NCBI GenBank assembly: GCA_963576725.1
Contig: OY755252.1
Location: 51,609,059-51,673,058, forward strand
DNA: 64,000 nucleotides
Direction of reading: 5' to 3'
Origin: Azorinus chamasolen
Taxonomy: Eukaryota; Mollusca; Bivalvia; Cardiida; Solecurtidae
In this document: piece by piece, positions 11,601 through 26,600 of the stretch
How positions within the stretch are numbered: position 1 is the stretch's first letter
Layout of the letters: each line of letters begins with the position of its first letter
Translations under genes and position numbers: made by a program
The notes under the pieces: generated by a model
Seen by the model: only the letters and a program-made list of their open reading frames with translations
Databases searched by the model: none
Told to the model about the DNA's origin: nothing

Positions 11601-14600
11601 CTGTTGCCAATTGATACCCATGAAAATTGTTTACACGCTTTACATGTGTAGAACATTTGGCCGCTTACACCAGTGTGTATATGCCATTTGGGATGAAATA
11701 GACTGGCCGCTGGCTGCGTTAGGCAGGTGACCGTCTATACCAGGTGTGATATATAGTGTTTTTCATTGTGAGGGTCCTGTAGTGGCCACTTACAGCAGTG
11801 TGGCCGCGTATACAAGGTGACCTTTGAAGCAGGTTAGACTGTATGCAATTCCATGCTAATAGCTATAGTGGTTAGTGAGATGCAAGACGATGAAAAAACT
11901 GTGACAACCAACTGAATGTAAAACCATCACACATGGACAGATGGACGGAAAGGTGCAAAACATAATGCACCCTGACTATCATCAACTGGGGCATAACAAA
12001 ACAGTAGCTATATGCAAGATGACATTTAAACAGAAAGCTCCTATGAAAGCTTTCTGCATTACATTCAAACAACATTAAGTATCCACCTGCTTTCAATGAC
12101 ACCAATGTTTCAGCATTAAGCAGCCTTCTGCTTTTATGACACCAATGTTTCAGCATTAAGCAGCCACCTGCTTTTATGACACCAATGTTTCAGCATTAAG
12201 TAGCCTTCTGCTTTTATGACACCAATGTTTCAGCATTAAGCAGCCACCTGCTTTTATGACACCAATGTTTCAGCATTAAGCAGCCACCTGCTTTTATGAC
12301 ACCAATGTTTCAGCATTAAGTAGCCTTCTGCTTTCAATGACATCAATGTTTCAGCATTAAGCAGCCTTCTGCTTTCAATGACACCAATGTTTCAGCATTA
12401 AGCAGCCACCTGCTTTTATGACACCAATGTTTCAGCATTAAGTAGCCACCTGCTTTTAAAGACACAGATTCTTATTCATTTAATGGTTGCAGGGTTCAAC
12501 ATTAACTTTTTTGCTTACTAGCCCAGTCAGGATAGTGGTTTTGAAAACTACTAGCCCTGACCAAAATTTCTTGTGCCCTGACTTGGTGATAAACTATTTT
12601 GGTCTTTAAAAACTCGTGAGATGTTGAACCTGTATGAATTGTAAAATCCTGCTTTAAATACATTTTATCAAGAAGATTTAGAGAGGATCAGGATTGTTAA
12701 AATATGTTTATGGGTAGTGAATGATGCGTTATATTTGAATGTTCATGAAAATATGGCACTACAATGTTATATTCAACACGATACAGGACCAGGAGCCATT
12801 TAAATTCTCAAGCCATTTGGGAAGAAATTGAGTTTCGCTTCTCATTTTCATACGTATTCCTTGTTTCTGGTAGGCCCCATCAATTTATTATATTGTGATC
12901 GCTACTACCGCCGAATTTTGATGTAAAGCCGAAGTTTAGAAGTGACATTTCTTTCAACAGACGAATTTTACTTACGATAAAGCTTCCACACGTTGTTATT
13001 GTACTCAAACGTAAATGAGTTCAAATGTCGTAATTTTTTGGCACGTGTTTTATTTATTCGGGAAATTAATTCAATACAGCATTTCGCGTATTAACTCATT
13101 TATTGTTTTCAAAATGTTGCAATTGAATACTACATGCAAATAGTACAGCCTTTTTTGCGACAACTTCCTCAACGGTTTTCCTCCCTGTTCAATAGCAAAA
13201 ATAGATGCAAAATTCCAAGACTGGTATCCGTACGTCGGTCACCACGTGGTGTTGTAAAGGCTAGCTAGTAGTGGGGAAAATATCGCGAAGAGCAGTCTGT
13301 ATTTTTGCGCATGCATACTATGTATAAGCACCAGCGGTTTTTGAGAAACCGCGCGGAAACAAAAGTCAACAGACCAACACAAAAATTTTAAACAAAGGGG
13401 CATAACTCTGTAAGGAAATCACTGAGCTGGAAAATAATAATTGGACGCACATGTCCTCTATTTGATAAAGCATCATGTAAAGTTTCATTGAATTCTATCT
13501 AGTCAGCAGTTTCTGAGAAACCGCGCGGAAACAAACCAACACAAATTTTTTTAAACAAATGGGCATAATTCTGTAAGGAAATCACTGAGCTGGAAAATAA
13601 TAATTGGATGCACATGTCCTCTTTATGATAAAGCATCATGTCAAGTTTCATTGAATTCTAGTCAGCGGTTACTGAGAAACCGCACTGAAACGAGTCGACA
13701 GACCAACACAAAATTTTTAAACAAAGGGACATAACTCTGTAAGGAAATCAATGAGCTAGAAAATAATAATTGGATGCACATGTCCTCTCATTGATAAAGC
13801 ATCATGTAAAGTTTCATTGTATTCTAGTCAGTAGTTACTGAGAAACTGCGCGGAAACAAACCAACACAAAAAAATTAAACAAAGGGGCAGAACTCTGTAA
13901 GGAAATCACTGAGCCGGAAAATAATAATTGGATGCACATAAAGCATCATGTCAAGTTTCGTTGAATTCTAGTCAGCTGTTACTGAGAAACCGTGTGGAAA
14001 CAAAAGTCAACAGACCGACCGACCAACCGACAAGGCGACTCCTATAAATATACCCCCCAAACTTTGTTTGTGGGGGCATAATAAATATTCACGAAGGAAA
14101 GGGTCATGTGATTCCATATAAAGATGGTGTACAAGTTATGAGTTTGTTTACATTGAAACACAGTACACTGTATTACCAAGTCAGCCCTTGCATAAGTAAG
14201 TGGCTACAATTGGTCGACTAGTAACCACTGCACAGCTTCCGTCACAGCTGAGTGATGCCAATACTTGAAATGGTAAATAAAACCCTTAGAAAATTATTTT
14301 TAAATTTTGACATACTTTACCTGATGAATATTCATGAACAAGAGGGCCATGATGGCCCTATATCGCTCACCTGGTTAAATGATGTCATGTGACCTATCAA
14401 TTTTGACCCCATGGGCACAATTTTAACAGTCTTGGTAAAGCTTCACCAGATGATGCTCCATGCTAAATATGACAGCTCTGAACCCCCCCCCCCCCACCCC
14501 AAGGAATGGGCTATTTTTTTTAACCCAGGGGGAAAATTTGAATAATTTATGTAGAGGTCTACTAGATCATTCTACATACCAAAGTTGGTAGCCCTAAGCC

Positions 14601-17600
14601 TTACAGTTTTTGACAAGAAGATTTTTAAAGTTTTCAGTAAAACTTGGGACCCCCTAGGGCAGAGCCAATTTTGATCCTAGGGGTTTAATTTGAATGATCT
14701 TGGTAAAGGTCTACCAGATGATACTATGTACCAAATAGCACAGCTCTAAGCCTTTCACTTTTGGACATGAAGATTTTTAAAGTTTTTACTATATAATCCA
14801 ATGTAAAACTTGTGACCCCCAGGGTGAGGACAATTTTTACCCCAGGGGCATAATTGGAACAATCTTGGTATAGGTCCACCAGATGATGCTATGTACCAAA
14901 TATCACAGCTCTAAGCTTTTCCGTTTCGGACAAGAAGATTTTTAAAGTTTTTACAATATAATCCTATGTAAAACTTGTGATCCCTGGGGTTGGGCCAAAT
15001 TTGACCCCAGGGGCTAAAGATGAAAAATCTATGTAGAGGTCCACAAGATGATTCTGCATACCAAATTTGGTAGCCCTAGGCCTAACAGGTTTTGACAAGA
15101 AGATTTTTTAAAGTTTTATGTGAAATTTGTGACCCCCAGGGTGAGGACAATTTTGACCCCAGGGACATAATTTGAACAATCTTAGTAAAGGTTTACTAGA
15201 TGATGCTTCATACCAAATATCACAGCTCTAAGCCTTTCAGGTTTGAGACAAGAAGATTTTTTAAAGTGTTTACTATATAATCCTATGTAAAACATGTGAC
15301 CCCAAGGGTGTGGCCGTGTTTGACCCCAGGGGTGGCATAATTTGAACAATCTTAGTAAAGGTTCACTGAATGATGCTACATACAAAATATCACAGCTCTA
15401 AGCTTTTCGGTTTCAGACAAGAGGATCTTTAAAGTTTTTACTATATAATCCTATGTAAAACTTGTGACCCTCGGGGTTGGGCCAATTTTGACCAAAGGGG
15501 CAAAATTTGAACAATATATGTAGAGGTCCACTAGATGATTCTACATACCAAATTTGGTAGCCCTAGGCCTTACAGTTTTTGACAAGAAGATTTTTAAAGT
15601 TTTTACTTCTTTTTGGACATTGTTGCCATAGCAACCCGAGTCCGCATGGAATCAAATTCTTTGAACAACTTTTAAAGTTTGGTTAAAATCCAGCAAGTAG
15701 TTTAGGAGGAGATGTCATTTTAAGAAAAAGTTGATGACGGACGACGCACGACAACGGACACAGGGCTATCAAAATAGCTCACCTTGGCACTTCGGGCCAA
15801 GTGAGCTAAAAAACAATGACATCTTGAATATTTATCAACTGAAGTTTATAATGTAATATGGACATATGATATTTTGGCTTTGTGTAAAAATAACATGGTA
15901 TGTCTCTTATCTGGAGCCGATTTAAATTTTTCCCTCATATAAATGCTTTTTCAAGCCTTTGCAAACAGGATAGACCCAGATCAGATGGCTCCTACAGGAG
16001 TCATCTGTTCTGGGTCTACTCTCTTTGCTTACCATATGATACAGATCTGATTCTAGTTTTTTGTAAAAGCAAAAATCCCCTGAAAATTTCAGATTATAAA
16101 CATTCAGCTTCTAAATACTCATGACACTTTTATTTCTTACATGAATACTTAACAGATACAGGGTTATATGGTTAAAATATTTACATGTATAGAGCACCGG
16201 ATAAAACTCAGCAAACCTACCTGGTAGTGAGGAACGGGGCTACCAAATTGGCCATCGTGGAAACAAACACAAGTATCACAGCAAGTAGGGCAAGGACGAC
16301 ATTGATGAGTTTGGTGAGGATGGTGCGAAATGTGACATTTTCCACCATCTCCATGGAGATGATCTGCTGTTGCTGCTGCTGCAGCTCCATCTTGGTTACC
16401 TGTAAATCAAAACGGCGAGAAATAGTGAACTCTTTGTACCAAAAAATAATTGTATTCAGAGCTCATACTCAAATAAGCTTTTCTACACAAAACCCTATAG
16501 TGTGACCACTCTTTAGAATCGTCTCTTTGAGACAATTCTAAAGAGTGGTCACAAAATAGGAATCGGTAGTAATAAAAAAGTTATTCTTGAAAAATCTTAT
16601 CTGGACCTCTGTATAAAGTTGCCTAAGTGTACTCTGCAAATGTTACCATCTGCTACTAGTCTCTACCTATTTTTTTTTGTCCATTTCTCCACAAAAGTAC
16701 AACCACAGTGTCAAGGAGTTTGGATCCTGATGAGAATGCAGAGTAACTCTCTCTCTCGTCTAACATTATTTATATCAACTAAAATTGTTTTTGACACAAA
16801 AACTGATGTCTCCCCCACCCCCATCAAGCGGACAAAATTTTCAATGTAAAAGTCCCATAACTCTGCAGAAAACCATTGAACGGGAACAGAAATAAAATAT
16901 GCACAACTATACATTGCACTGATCAATCCTATGCAGTTTCATGAAAATTCTACCAAAGGTTTGGAGAAACCGCGCAGATAAAACTTCACATGTAAACATT
17001 TCAAAGTTCCATAACTCTGCAGAAAATTATTGAACCGGAACAGGAATAAAATATGCACAACTAGGCTTGGTGCTGATCAATCCTATGATGTTTCATGGAA
17101 ATCCGACTAAAGGTCTTAGAGAAACTGTGCAGACAAAATTTTGCATGTAAAACTTTCAAAGTCCCATAACTCTGCAGAAAACCATCCTTCCGGATGAGAC
17201 TGATTTACTTGCTGTGTTACTGGATAAAAACTATTAGCAAAATTAATCGCAATAAACAGAACCATGGTATTTTCTATGCCTCCTGTCTTATCTGGGTCTT
17301 GTCTGTTTGCTTATGACATAATAAAAATCTAATTCTACACTTTCTGTCTTGGTTTTAAAAATATTTATGTGTTTCTGTGCTATTTTCAAATGCAGTTAAT
17401 AAATATGCATAATGTCAATACTTCTTACATGAATAATCATGCAGTAAAGTGGTTAATCAGAGGAATTCATTACGATCGCTGATCTGAGAATGCAGAAACT
17501 GTATAATTATATCTGTGTATAAGCAAACAGAGTAGACCGTAATTAGATAGCTCCTACAGGAGCTGTCTGATCTGGGTCTACACTATATTCAAAGGCGTAT

Positions 17601-20600
17601 TTTGTGGAGTAACGGGTTATCTCTTTACTCAGGGTCTGCTCTGTTTGCTTTTGAAATCATATAGATCTGATTCTACAGTTTTTGTCAAGGCAAAAAATTC
17701 CACTTGAAAGTTTGCATTACAAAAATTCAGCTAATAAATATTTATAATGCCATTCTTACATGAATATTCAACAGGGAAAGGCTTAACTGGGTACTAAGAC
17801 AAAATTTATTCAATTACATGTTTAGAGATATAGACAAACAGTGTAGAACCAGATCAAAGGGCTCCTTTAGATTTGGATCATGGTCTAGAAGGCCTTCTTA
17901 AAAATTATTATTGAAAATTATTTCAAAAGGCTACATCACTAATCAATCATTGCAGAAACATCTCCTCAAATGAAAGTTAGATTTGTAAATTATACAGTAA
18001 AACTGGTACATTATACAGTGAAACCGCTCTAAACCAGAAGTTAAAAAAGAAGAATTTAGGTATTTTTAGGCAGGTGATAGCTTAATGCAGGGTGAAAATC
18101 ATGCAGAAAGCTACTATAGGAGTATAAACTCCATTCTGCATTAACCCTTTCCTCCATAAATAAGCCTTTCTATACCTCTGTAAAAGTCACTTTAGGAAAC
18201 CATTGTGATAAATAGAGCATTTGCACCTATAGGAGCAAATGCTCAATTTATCACAATGGTTTCAAACTACAAAATTCTAAAATTTTCCGTTTCTCTAGGT
18301 AATGCTCCTTTTCGGTAGATTTATTCAAAGTGGATGGATCTAAAAATAGCCTATGGAGGAAAGGGTTAAAGTACCAGCTGTGTTTCCGACCAGTATTGAT
18401 ATTATATGTTTGTCCAGTACAGAGAGGTTTTACTGTATTACATGCCCTATCCTATACTAACCCTGGTCTGGCAGTTTTCTAGCAGATCCTGTATGTCTGC
18501 AGTTCTCTCCTCCAGTCTGTATTCTATCTTCTCTTCCATACTTCCAATATCCTGAAACAAATCAAACACAGGTTCATTTTTTGCAACTATATAAACCCAG
18601 GTCCGATGTATCAATGCTTTACACTGGGCATCTAATTAGCCCATAGATGGCAGAAACAGACGTCAAACCTTTCCCTGTTCAATAGTCATGCAAAAAATAA
18701 TGACATCATGAATATTAAGAGGATTATTTTTATAATGACATATTGGACATTCTGGCTCAGGCAGACACTATAATATACTGTAAAACAGGTTATATCGGCG
18801 TCATGATTATTTCGCGTGAATGTGATTTTGTATTAATTCGCGTCATGATGATTTTGCAACGGCGTCCCTCTCGCTAATTTAACATAATGGAAATAGATTC
18901 TTCCGAATGCTGTAAAAAGGGCAAAGGATAAATTTCTGCCGAATGTAGTAACTGCTGTCGGCAATTAAGGGGTTATCAATTGATAATTGTGTGCAAAGTC
19001 TATGGCTTTTATAGCATGTGTATTTACCAGTATTCAATTTTGTAATTGTTTTGAGAACTTTCCCGAAAACGTGGATGTATGGCACAGTGTGACACACTGG
19101 TCTACTGCTGAAATGGCAGAAATGTAAGCCACAAAGTTACTACTCATTTATAACTTCGGGGTATTATTTGGATCAAAACTGTCTGCAAAAGAAATGGTAT
19201 TTGTTAACTATAAGGCTAAAGGTTAAATGCATGTCCCTATTGAAACTTGGATGTGTGTAAACAAATTGACAGGTTTGTGTATGTGTTGATCTGTTAAACG
19301 CAGCTCGGAACAAGCTGGTATTCAATAGTCAAAATGAGTGAATTGTTTTTCACAAACACAAACAGAGCCTAACCTGTTTCAAAAGTCAGCAAAGTACAAA
19401 AATTTTAATATGAGTCATGCAGGAAACACCACATACTGTGCAAAAACAACAAGATTATCTGTGACAATTTATCACTTGCCGTACATGTATGATGTATGTA
19501 TATTAGAGTTACTTCCCTTTTCAGGGAGATCAACGAAGAGAAACATTCTTCCATTTTCTGGTCTGTATTTTTTTATTTAAACACCTTTTCGTTTACTAAA
19601 CAAATTTTTCATGGAAGCAATACACTTAATTCAACATTTGTATTGAACGAAGAATTTTATTAATGCAGAAAACACGTATACAACGTTGTGATAAAACTGA
19701 CCATATTCTTGATATACCGATTTCGGACATTACTCCATTTTATTCTTGTTACTGATTTATTAGCGAGAATATTGAATTCGTTAGGCAACTCATTCAGGAA
19801 ATATATATTGTCGCTTATAAAACCTATTTTACAGTAATCAGATCTATATTATACCATAAGCAAACAGCAGACCCTGACCAGATGGCTCATAGAGGAGCCA
19901 TCTGATCAGGGTCTACTCTGTTTGCAAATGCCTGAAAACATTTATATGCGAGATACACATGCATGCTAAATATCAAGTCTGTATCTCTACTGGTTGAAGA
20001 GTTATGGCCAATGTTAAAGTTAGTGATTTGACCTATATATCTGACCTCCGACCTTTAAGGATGACCTTGACATGTCACTTCTCAAAATGTGCGTCTTTAT
20101 GAGATACATATGCATGCCAAATATTAAGTCTCTATCTATACTGGCTCAAAAGTTATGACCAATATTAAAGTTGATGACAAACAGACAAACGGACAGACAG
20201 ACAGGGCAAACATAATATGCCCCCCAGATTTAACCTGGGGAGGCATAAAAAGTGACTATTGCATAGGCGTCAATATTAGGGAATAGGTTAAATTACCACA
20301 TGCATTATCGAGTTCTCTTGGGTAGCTACTGTCTAGAGGTTAAACTACATGGGTTTACCTGTTTGAGGTTGTTGACTTCATGCTGGTTGAGCTCCGTGAT
20401 GTCATTCATTTGCTCTTCCATTCTCTCCATCTTGAATTTGTCTTCCTCTAGCAGGTTCTTCAGCATCCCTGCATCCTGCTGACTGGCAACCTGTAATATA
20501 TGCAATCACGCCTAATTAAACTCCACCCACAAATTTACATACATGGGTTATTATTATGTTAATAGTTTCTCAAATGCCTGTATGAACAGGAAACAAATAC

Positions 20601-23600
20601 AAACTGTTACTGATCAGTATTTGAGCAGGCAATATTTTTTTCATCAGGATAAGGGTAAATTATTTGTCTGGAAATTTACAAAACAAAATATGTGCACAGG
20701 AATATGCAGAATTATCCATTACTCCATGAATATTCATGTAAGAAATATGCAAATATCTATTAACTGAATTCTATAAAGGCACTATGAACAAGGAGATTTT
20801 TTTATCATGGCAAACACTGGAGAATCAGATCTATATGTCATAAGCAGCAAAGCAGACTTTGACAGATGGATCCGATAGAAGTCATCTTATCTAGGTCTAC
20901 TCTGTTTGCAAAGGCATAGAAAGGCGTATTCATGGATTAAAGGGTTATCTGCATATTTCACTTGATTATAACAAAGGTACATATGCAAGTACCATTCAAT
21001 CTTGAACAGTAGATAAAACTGCAACATTGTAATATAGAAGAACCTGTCTATAGTTACCACATAATAAATAAACAAAGAGCCTGTCTATAGTTACCACATA
21101 ATAAATAAATAAAGAACCTGTCTATAGTTACCACATAATAAATAAACAAAGAGCCTGTCTATAGTTACCAATAAACAAAGAGCCTGTCTATAGTTACCAC
21201 ATAATAAATAAACAAAGAACCTGTCTATAGTTACCACATAATAAATAAACAAAGAGCCTGTCTATAGTTACCACATAATAAATAAACAAAGGAGTCTAGG
21301 AGAACATATTGATGCTTAATGCAAGATGAATGTAATCCTGAAAGCATAAAACTTTCTGTGTTCATATGCCATTATAAAAATTTCAAAAGTTTCAAGGTTT
21401 TATGTCAAAGGGTTATGTAAATAAGTGAACTTTAACAAAAACCTTAACAAAAAATTCAAAGGTAAAAAGGGTCATAATTCTGTTAAAGGGGCGTATAAAA
21501 ATGTGATATACCCTTGCAAAGAGCTAGGATCCAGATCAGCAGATTTGACAACCAGATTGTAGTTTTGTAGAAAAAACACTAATGATACAGATTGTTTAAA
21601 CCCTTGAATAAGAGAAACAAGTCAACTGGTACTTGCAAACACTGTATAGCCAGATCAGAGGGCTCCTAGAAGAACCCTCTGATCAGAATCTGCACTAGTT
21701 GTCATTCAAATTCCTTTAGCAAATTAATTCCTTTCATACTGACCAAATTTTACCATTAAACAATATTCAATATCAATATTCATTAACTGAATTTTATAAC
21801 GGCCAATGAGCAAGGAACTTGGCCATTTCAGACACTGTAGAATCCATAAGCAAACACAGCAGACCCCGATCAGATGGCTCCTATAGGAGGCATCTGATCT
21901 GGGTCTACTCTGTTTACAAAGGTGCGAAAAGGTGTTTATATGAAGTAAAGTGTTAAATGTTAAGCAGGCTGAGTTTTGAGAGGCCGAACATTGATTTAGC
22001 ACGCAAAATACTGACAGTTTTGAGAGGCCGAACATTGATTTAGCACGCAAAATACTAACAGTTTTGAGAGGCCGAACATTGATTTAGCACGCAAAATACT
22101 GACAGTTTTGAGAGGCCGAACATTGATTTAGCACGCAAAATACTAACAGTTTTGAGAGGCCGAACATTGATTTAGCACGCAAAATACTAACAGTTTTGAG
22201 AGGCCGAACATTGATTTAGCACGCAAAATACTGACAGTTTTGAGAGGCCGAACATTGATTTAGCACGCAAAATACTAACAGCAAAATACTAACAGTTTTG
22301 AGAGGCCGAACATTGATTTAGCACGCAAAATACTAACAGTTTTGAGAGGCCGAACATTGATTTAGCACGTAAAATACTAACAGTTTTGAGAGGCCGAACA
22401 TTGATTTAGCACGCAAAATACTAACAGTTTTGAGAGGCCGAACATTGATTTAGCACGCAAAATACTAACAGTTTTGAGAGGCCGAACATTGATTTAGCAC
22501 GCAAAATACTAACAGTTTTGAGAGGCCGAACATTGATTTAGCACGCAAAATACTAACAGTTTTGAGAGGCCGAACATTGATTTAGCACGCAAAATACTAA
22601 CAGTTTTGAGAGGCCGAACATTGATTTAGCACGCAAAATACTAACAGTTTTGAGAGGCCGAACATTGATTTAGCACGCAAAATACTAACAGTTTTGAGAG
22701 GCCGAACATTGATTTAGCACGCAAAATACTAACAGTTTTGAGAGGCCGAACATTGATTTAGCACGCAAAATACTAACAGTTTTGAGAGGCCGAACATTGA
22801 TTTAGCACGCAAAATACTAACAGTTTTGAGAGGCCGAACATTGATTTAGCACGCAAAATACTAACAGTTTTGAGAGGCCGAACATTGATTTAGCACGCAA
22901 AATACTAACAGTTTTGAGAGGCCGAACATTGATTTAGCAAGCAAAATACTAACAGTTTTGAGAGGCCGAACATTGATTTAGCACGCAAAATACTAACAGT
23001 TTTGAGAGGCCGAACATTGATTTAGCACGCAAAATACTAACAGTTTTGAGAGGCCGAACATTTATTTAGCATGCAAAATACTAACAAGGGGATAGCGTTG
23101 CCTGCAATACCTTATAATTTTCGAAGTCTTCCAGCACTCGTTGTAGCGTTTCTTGGAGGCGTTTGTTCTGCTCTTTCGATTCTTGTAGACCCTGCACCAA
23201 AGTGTCCAGGGCGGCCTGAGGTATGACAATCTGTTGGGACGTATTCTGAGAATTGGAATGTGGGCTACTCTGAGCCCCGAAACCCGAGCCCGAGGTGATA
23301 CTGGAGTTCTCTTCATCCGAGCCGTACTTAAAACTAAAATAAAACAAAGCAGACCAACTTGTAATAATAATATCATTCCACTTGATCTTCTTAGTCTAAA
23401 CATTTCTTCTGATACCTATCATGAAAATCTGACCAAAAGCTTTGGAGAAACCGTGCAGACAAATTAAAATTGGACAGTATGGAGAGAGACATAATCTAAT
23501 CAATATATCAATATTCATGATGTCATATTAATTTCTTACATAAATATTCATGAAGTAAAGGATTAATGTGCAGTGATTGGGTAGCTGAATGCTGTACATA

Positions 23601-26600
23601 TTATCTGCATTAAGCTATTATCTGTTGTGTAGGAGAAAATTATACAAATGAAATCATTCTATCTGAGGCCTTCATATTTAGCCTGCTCAGCCTATTTTTT
23701 TTATACCGAACTCTTTTAATAAATCTACTGAAAAAGGAGCATTTACTACAAAAAAGGTGACATGTTCACAGAACATGAACATTAAACTGTTTTTTCTGTA
23801 TTGTAGGAAATTGTTATGTTTATCAGATAAAGATCTTTATATATGTTAGAATAATACGAGACTGTTGATTAAATTTATATTTCTAATGGCTCAAGAAACA
23901 CCAGTCCTGTTACATTTATTTTATTGTCTCACTTCACATGCTCAGAAAGTTTTGATTTGAGGCTCATATTTACTGTACTAACAGTAAAATGTTTCTCAAG
24001 TGACCACTTAATGAATAGATGTAGATTGCATTAACAGCAAGTGGTTGCTTAATGCAGGATGGCAGTAACGCACACAACTCCTACTGCAGTGTTTTGCCTG
24101 TGATTTTGCGTTAACCCATTCCCTCATATTGCCACCTTTTGATGCCTCAGTAAGTCATTTATGAAACCATTGTGATAAATATACAATTAAAATTTTGCTC
24201 CATAGAAGCAAATGCTCTATTTACCACAATGGTTTCAAAATGTGACTACATTTAAATATTATTCTGAATACAGCAGCTGATTCTACACTGTTTGCAAAAT
24301 ACTTAAACTTGTACCTGTTGAATATTCATGTACGGAATAATACCATCAGGAAAGTATATTATCTGAATTCTTATACTAGCATAATTATGTACACAGGGTG
24401 TTTTGGTATTGACAAAAACTGAAAAATCAAATCATATAATTTCATAGGCAAACAGAGCAGACCCTGATTAGATGGCTCCACAGAAGTCGTCTGTTCTGGG
24501 TTTGCTCTGTTTGTAAAGGCATAACAAGGTGTTGATACGAGGTAAACTCTTTGCACACGAGAGGTAGATTTGTGACAACCTTGCAAAACATTCTGGATAC
24601 AGATTTAACAATGAGCATCTAAATAAGATCCAAACTGCTTACAAATGTGACCTGTCAATCTGAAGTGTGAACATGAGCCGCATGCAGTGCCAACACTCAT
24701 CTGATTTGGTGCTAGTCCATTGAAAAAAATAAAGGGCCATAACTCAAAATATTGAAATACAGAGTTATGGTTGTTATGTAGGGGTCTCAATGAGATCCAC
24801 CCACCTATGAAGTTTCATGTTGATACCTTGCATACTTTTTGAGTAATCAGCTACATTAAAGTTTTTGCATGTTGCCGCCGACAATAACGCCAACGCCTAT
24901 GTTAACCCTTTACTCCTAAATATGCCTGGTAACCCTTTTCATGTTTCCAATATAAAAATAACGACTTCATGAACATTTATTAGCTGAATTTTTATAGTGT
25001 AAACTTTTCAATGAAATTTTTTCTTTGACAATAGCATATATCTATACATGTAGTAAGTTTTAAGCAAACAGAACAGAAAGTGATCAGACGGCTCCTACAG
25101 GAGTCATCTGATCTGGGTCTACTCTGTTTGCAAAGGAGTAGAAAGGTGTATTTATGGAATACTGGGTTAGTGTAGTCACTAGCTTTAACATTAGATACAA
25201 CAATTGGAGTCAAAATGAAAATGAACATAGCAATACAGGACTTTTTGGCCAAGGCAAAAACTGTAGAATCAGATCTACATAATTCAATGAACAAACAGAG
25301 CAGACCCAGATCAAAGGCTCCTACTGGAGCTGTCTGATCTGGGTCTACTCTGTTTACAAAGGTGTGGAAAGGTGTTGATATCGGGTACATGGTTAAAAGC
25401 CAGTGTTACATAGCACCTGAACAGTGGAATATCTGTCTTCATCATGTTACATTATCCTGACATCTAGAAAAACGTGCCCCCAACCCCATCAAGTATCACC
25501 AGTCAATATACTGAGTGTGAGGTGAGAGAACTTACACAGATATACATGTGTGTGTGTGTATATATATATTTGTTACAACAGGAACTCACAACATACACAC
25601 GTCATTCCCATTTATACCATGATTAACCCTTGAAATATGCCAATTTGCAAACAGTGTAGAGCATGATCATAGGGCTCCTTGTGGAGCCCTCCGACTATAA
25701 GGGTCTGCTTAGACTGATCTATTGTAATTTATAAGCAAACAGAGCAGACCCTGATCAGATTCTTAGTGATGAATACCCCTGCACGGCAGTCTTGATTGCA
25801 AATCAAAGTTTGTGACACCAGCAACCAATGTAACAGGACCAAATGGCGAAAATGCTCAAAGTTCAAGTGGAGATAATTCCATAATGGCTGCCACTAAACA
25901 CGGGAAAATTGTGTTTTGGTTATTATGTATACCAAATATAAATTCAATAACTTTACAAGCAAAATATGCGGAAACTGCATTAAAGCTGGATTTCTTGTGT
26001 TAACAATTTACCTAATAACTAGGGAAATATACTTATTTTACATGAAATGGTGACTGCATTTATAATTTTTAGTTACACATATGTGAAATTCACAATGAAA
26101 AATAACAGTTAACTGTGTTTTCAAGATAATGACCTTGACCTAATTTCATATATCATATCAACTGATGGGCCTTCACCCAAGCCATCTACATACCAAAAAT
26201 GAATTGTCCAGCATTTACAGTTCTTTACTTACAAGCAATGCTAAAGTCCATTAAAGGCGACAAAGTTTTCAAAAAAGTAACCTTGACATTGACCTGATTT
26301 CATGTATTCTTGTATCAACTGACAGGCCTTCACCCAATCTATCTGCAGGCCCAAAAATGAATTGCCTAGCTTATGTAGATCATAAGTTATAAAACAAGAG
26401 GGCCAGAATGGCCCTGAAGCGCTCACCAGACAATCAGAGGAGAAGATTTTCAAAGTTTTCACTATATGCTTTTATAGAAAACTAGCCGGCCCTGGGGCGG
26501 GCCAATTTTGACCCCAGGGACATAATTTATATAACTTTTGTAGAGGACTTGAACATGATGCTATGAGCCAAATATGAAAGCTGAGAACCTTTCAGTTTCA

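Larger units (their letters stand above)
8648..16220. other. Last intron of the TMCC gene (7.6 kb)
   Basis: Contains the TIR transposon 8696-10461, a TTAA MITE 10485-10725, a mosaic of short dispersed repeats ('ggccgcttacaccaggtgacc'-like) at 11030-11120 and 11640-11840 around an unrecognised ORF (11128-11400), a 40-bp array, a ~160-bp array (13333-14083), a modular element (14339-15811) and a subfamily-B MITE (about 15925-16165). 12480-13330 is largely unique and CpG-bearing; I see no gene in it. Confidence 0.7.
16400..18461. other. Intron between the CQTR and TM1 exons
   Basis: Holds an ACCACTCTTTAGAAT hairpin (16503-16550), about two and a half copies of a ~155-bp repeat containing 'cccataactctgcagaaaa' (16840-17185), MITE fragments (17200-17785), and a family-4 hairpin (about 18055-18140) followed immediately by the family-2 MITE (18141-18369). 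No gene seen. Confidence 0.7.
20491..23110. other. Intron with two minisatellites
   Basis: Holds a TTAA MITE (about 20711-20948), a 37-bp array, hairpin cores (21640-21710; 21790-21953) and the 44-bp array that reaches nearly to the splice donor at its plus-strand right edge. No gene seen. Confidence 0.75.

Noticed and set aside
16185..16505. 106-codon plus-strand ORF
   Set aside because: It is the antisense shadow of the TMCC TM1 exon 16221-16399.
21972..23086. CRISPR-like regular repeats
   Set aside because: Units are contiguous, with no unique spacers, in a eukaryotic intron; the same holds for the 41-, 55- and 33-bp arrays.
23062..23403. 113-codon minus-strand ORF in another frame over exon 23111-23333
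   Set aside because: The alternative frame lacks family similarity and breaks exon phase; the 23081-23347 frame holds the real exon.
24992..25390. 132-codon minus-strand ORF and many similar 60-110-codon ORFs containing CKQSRPRSD
   Set aside because: The recurrent CKQSRPRSD peptide is the translation of the MITE core gcaaacagagtagacccagatc read antisense, so these are repeat-derived.
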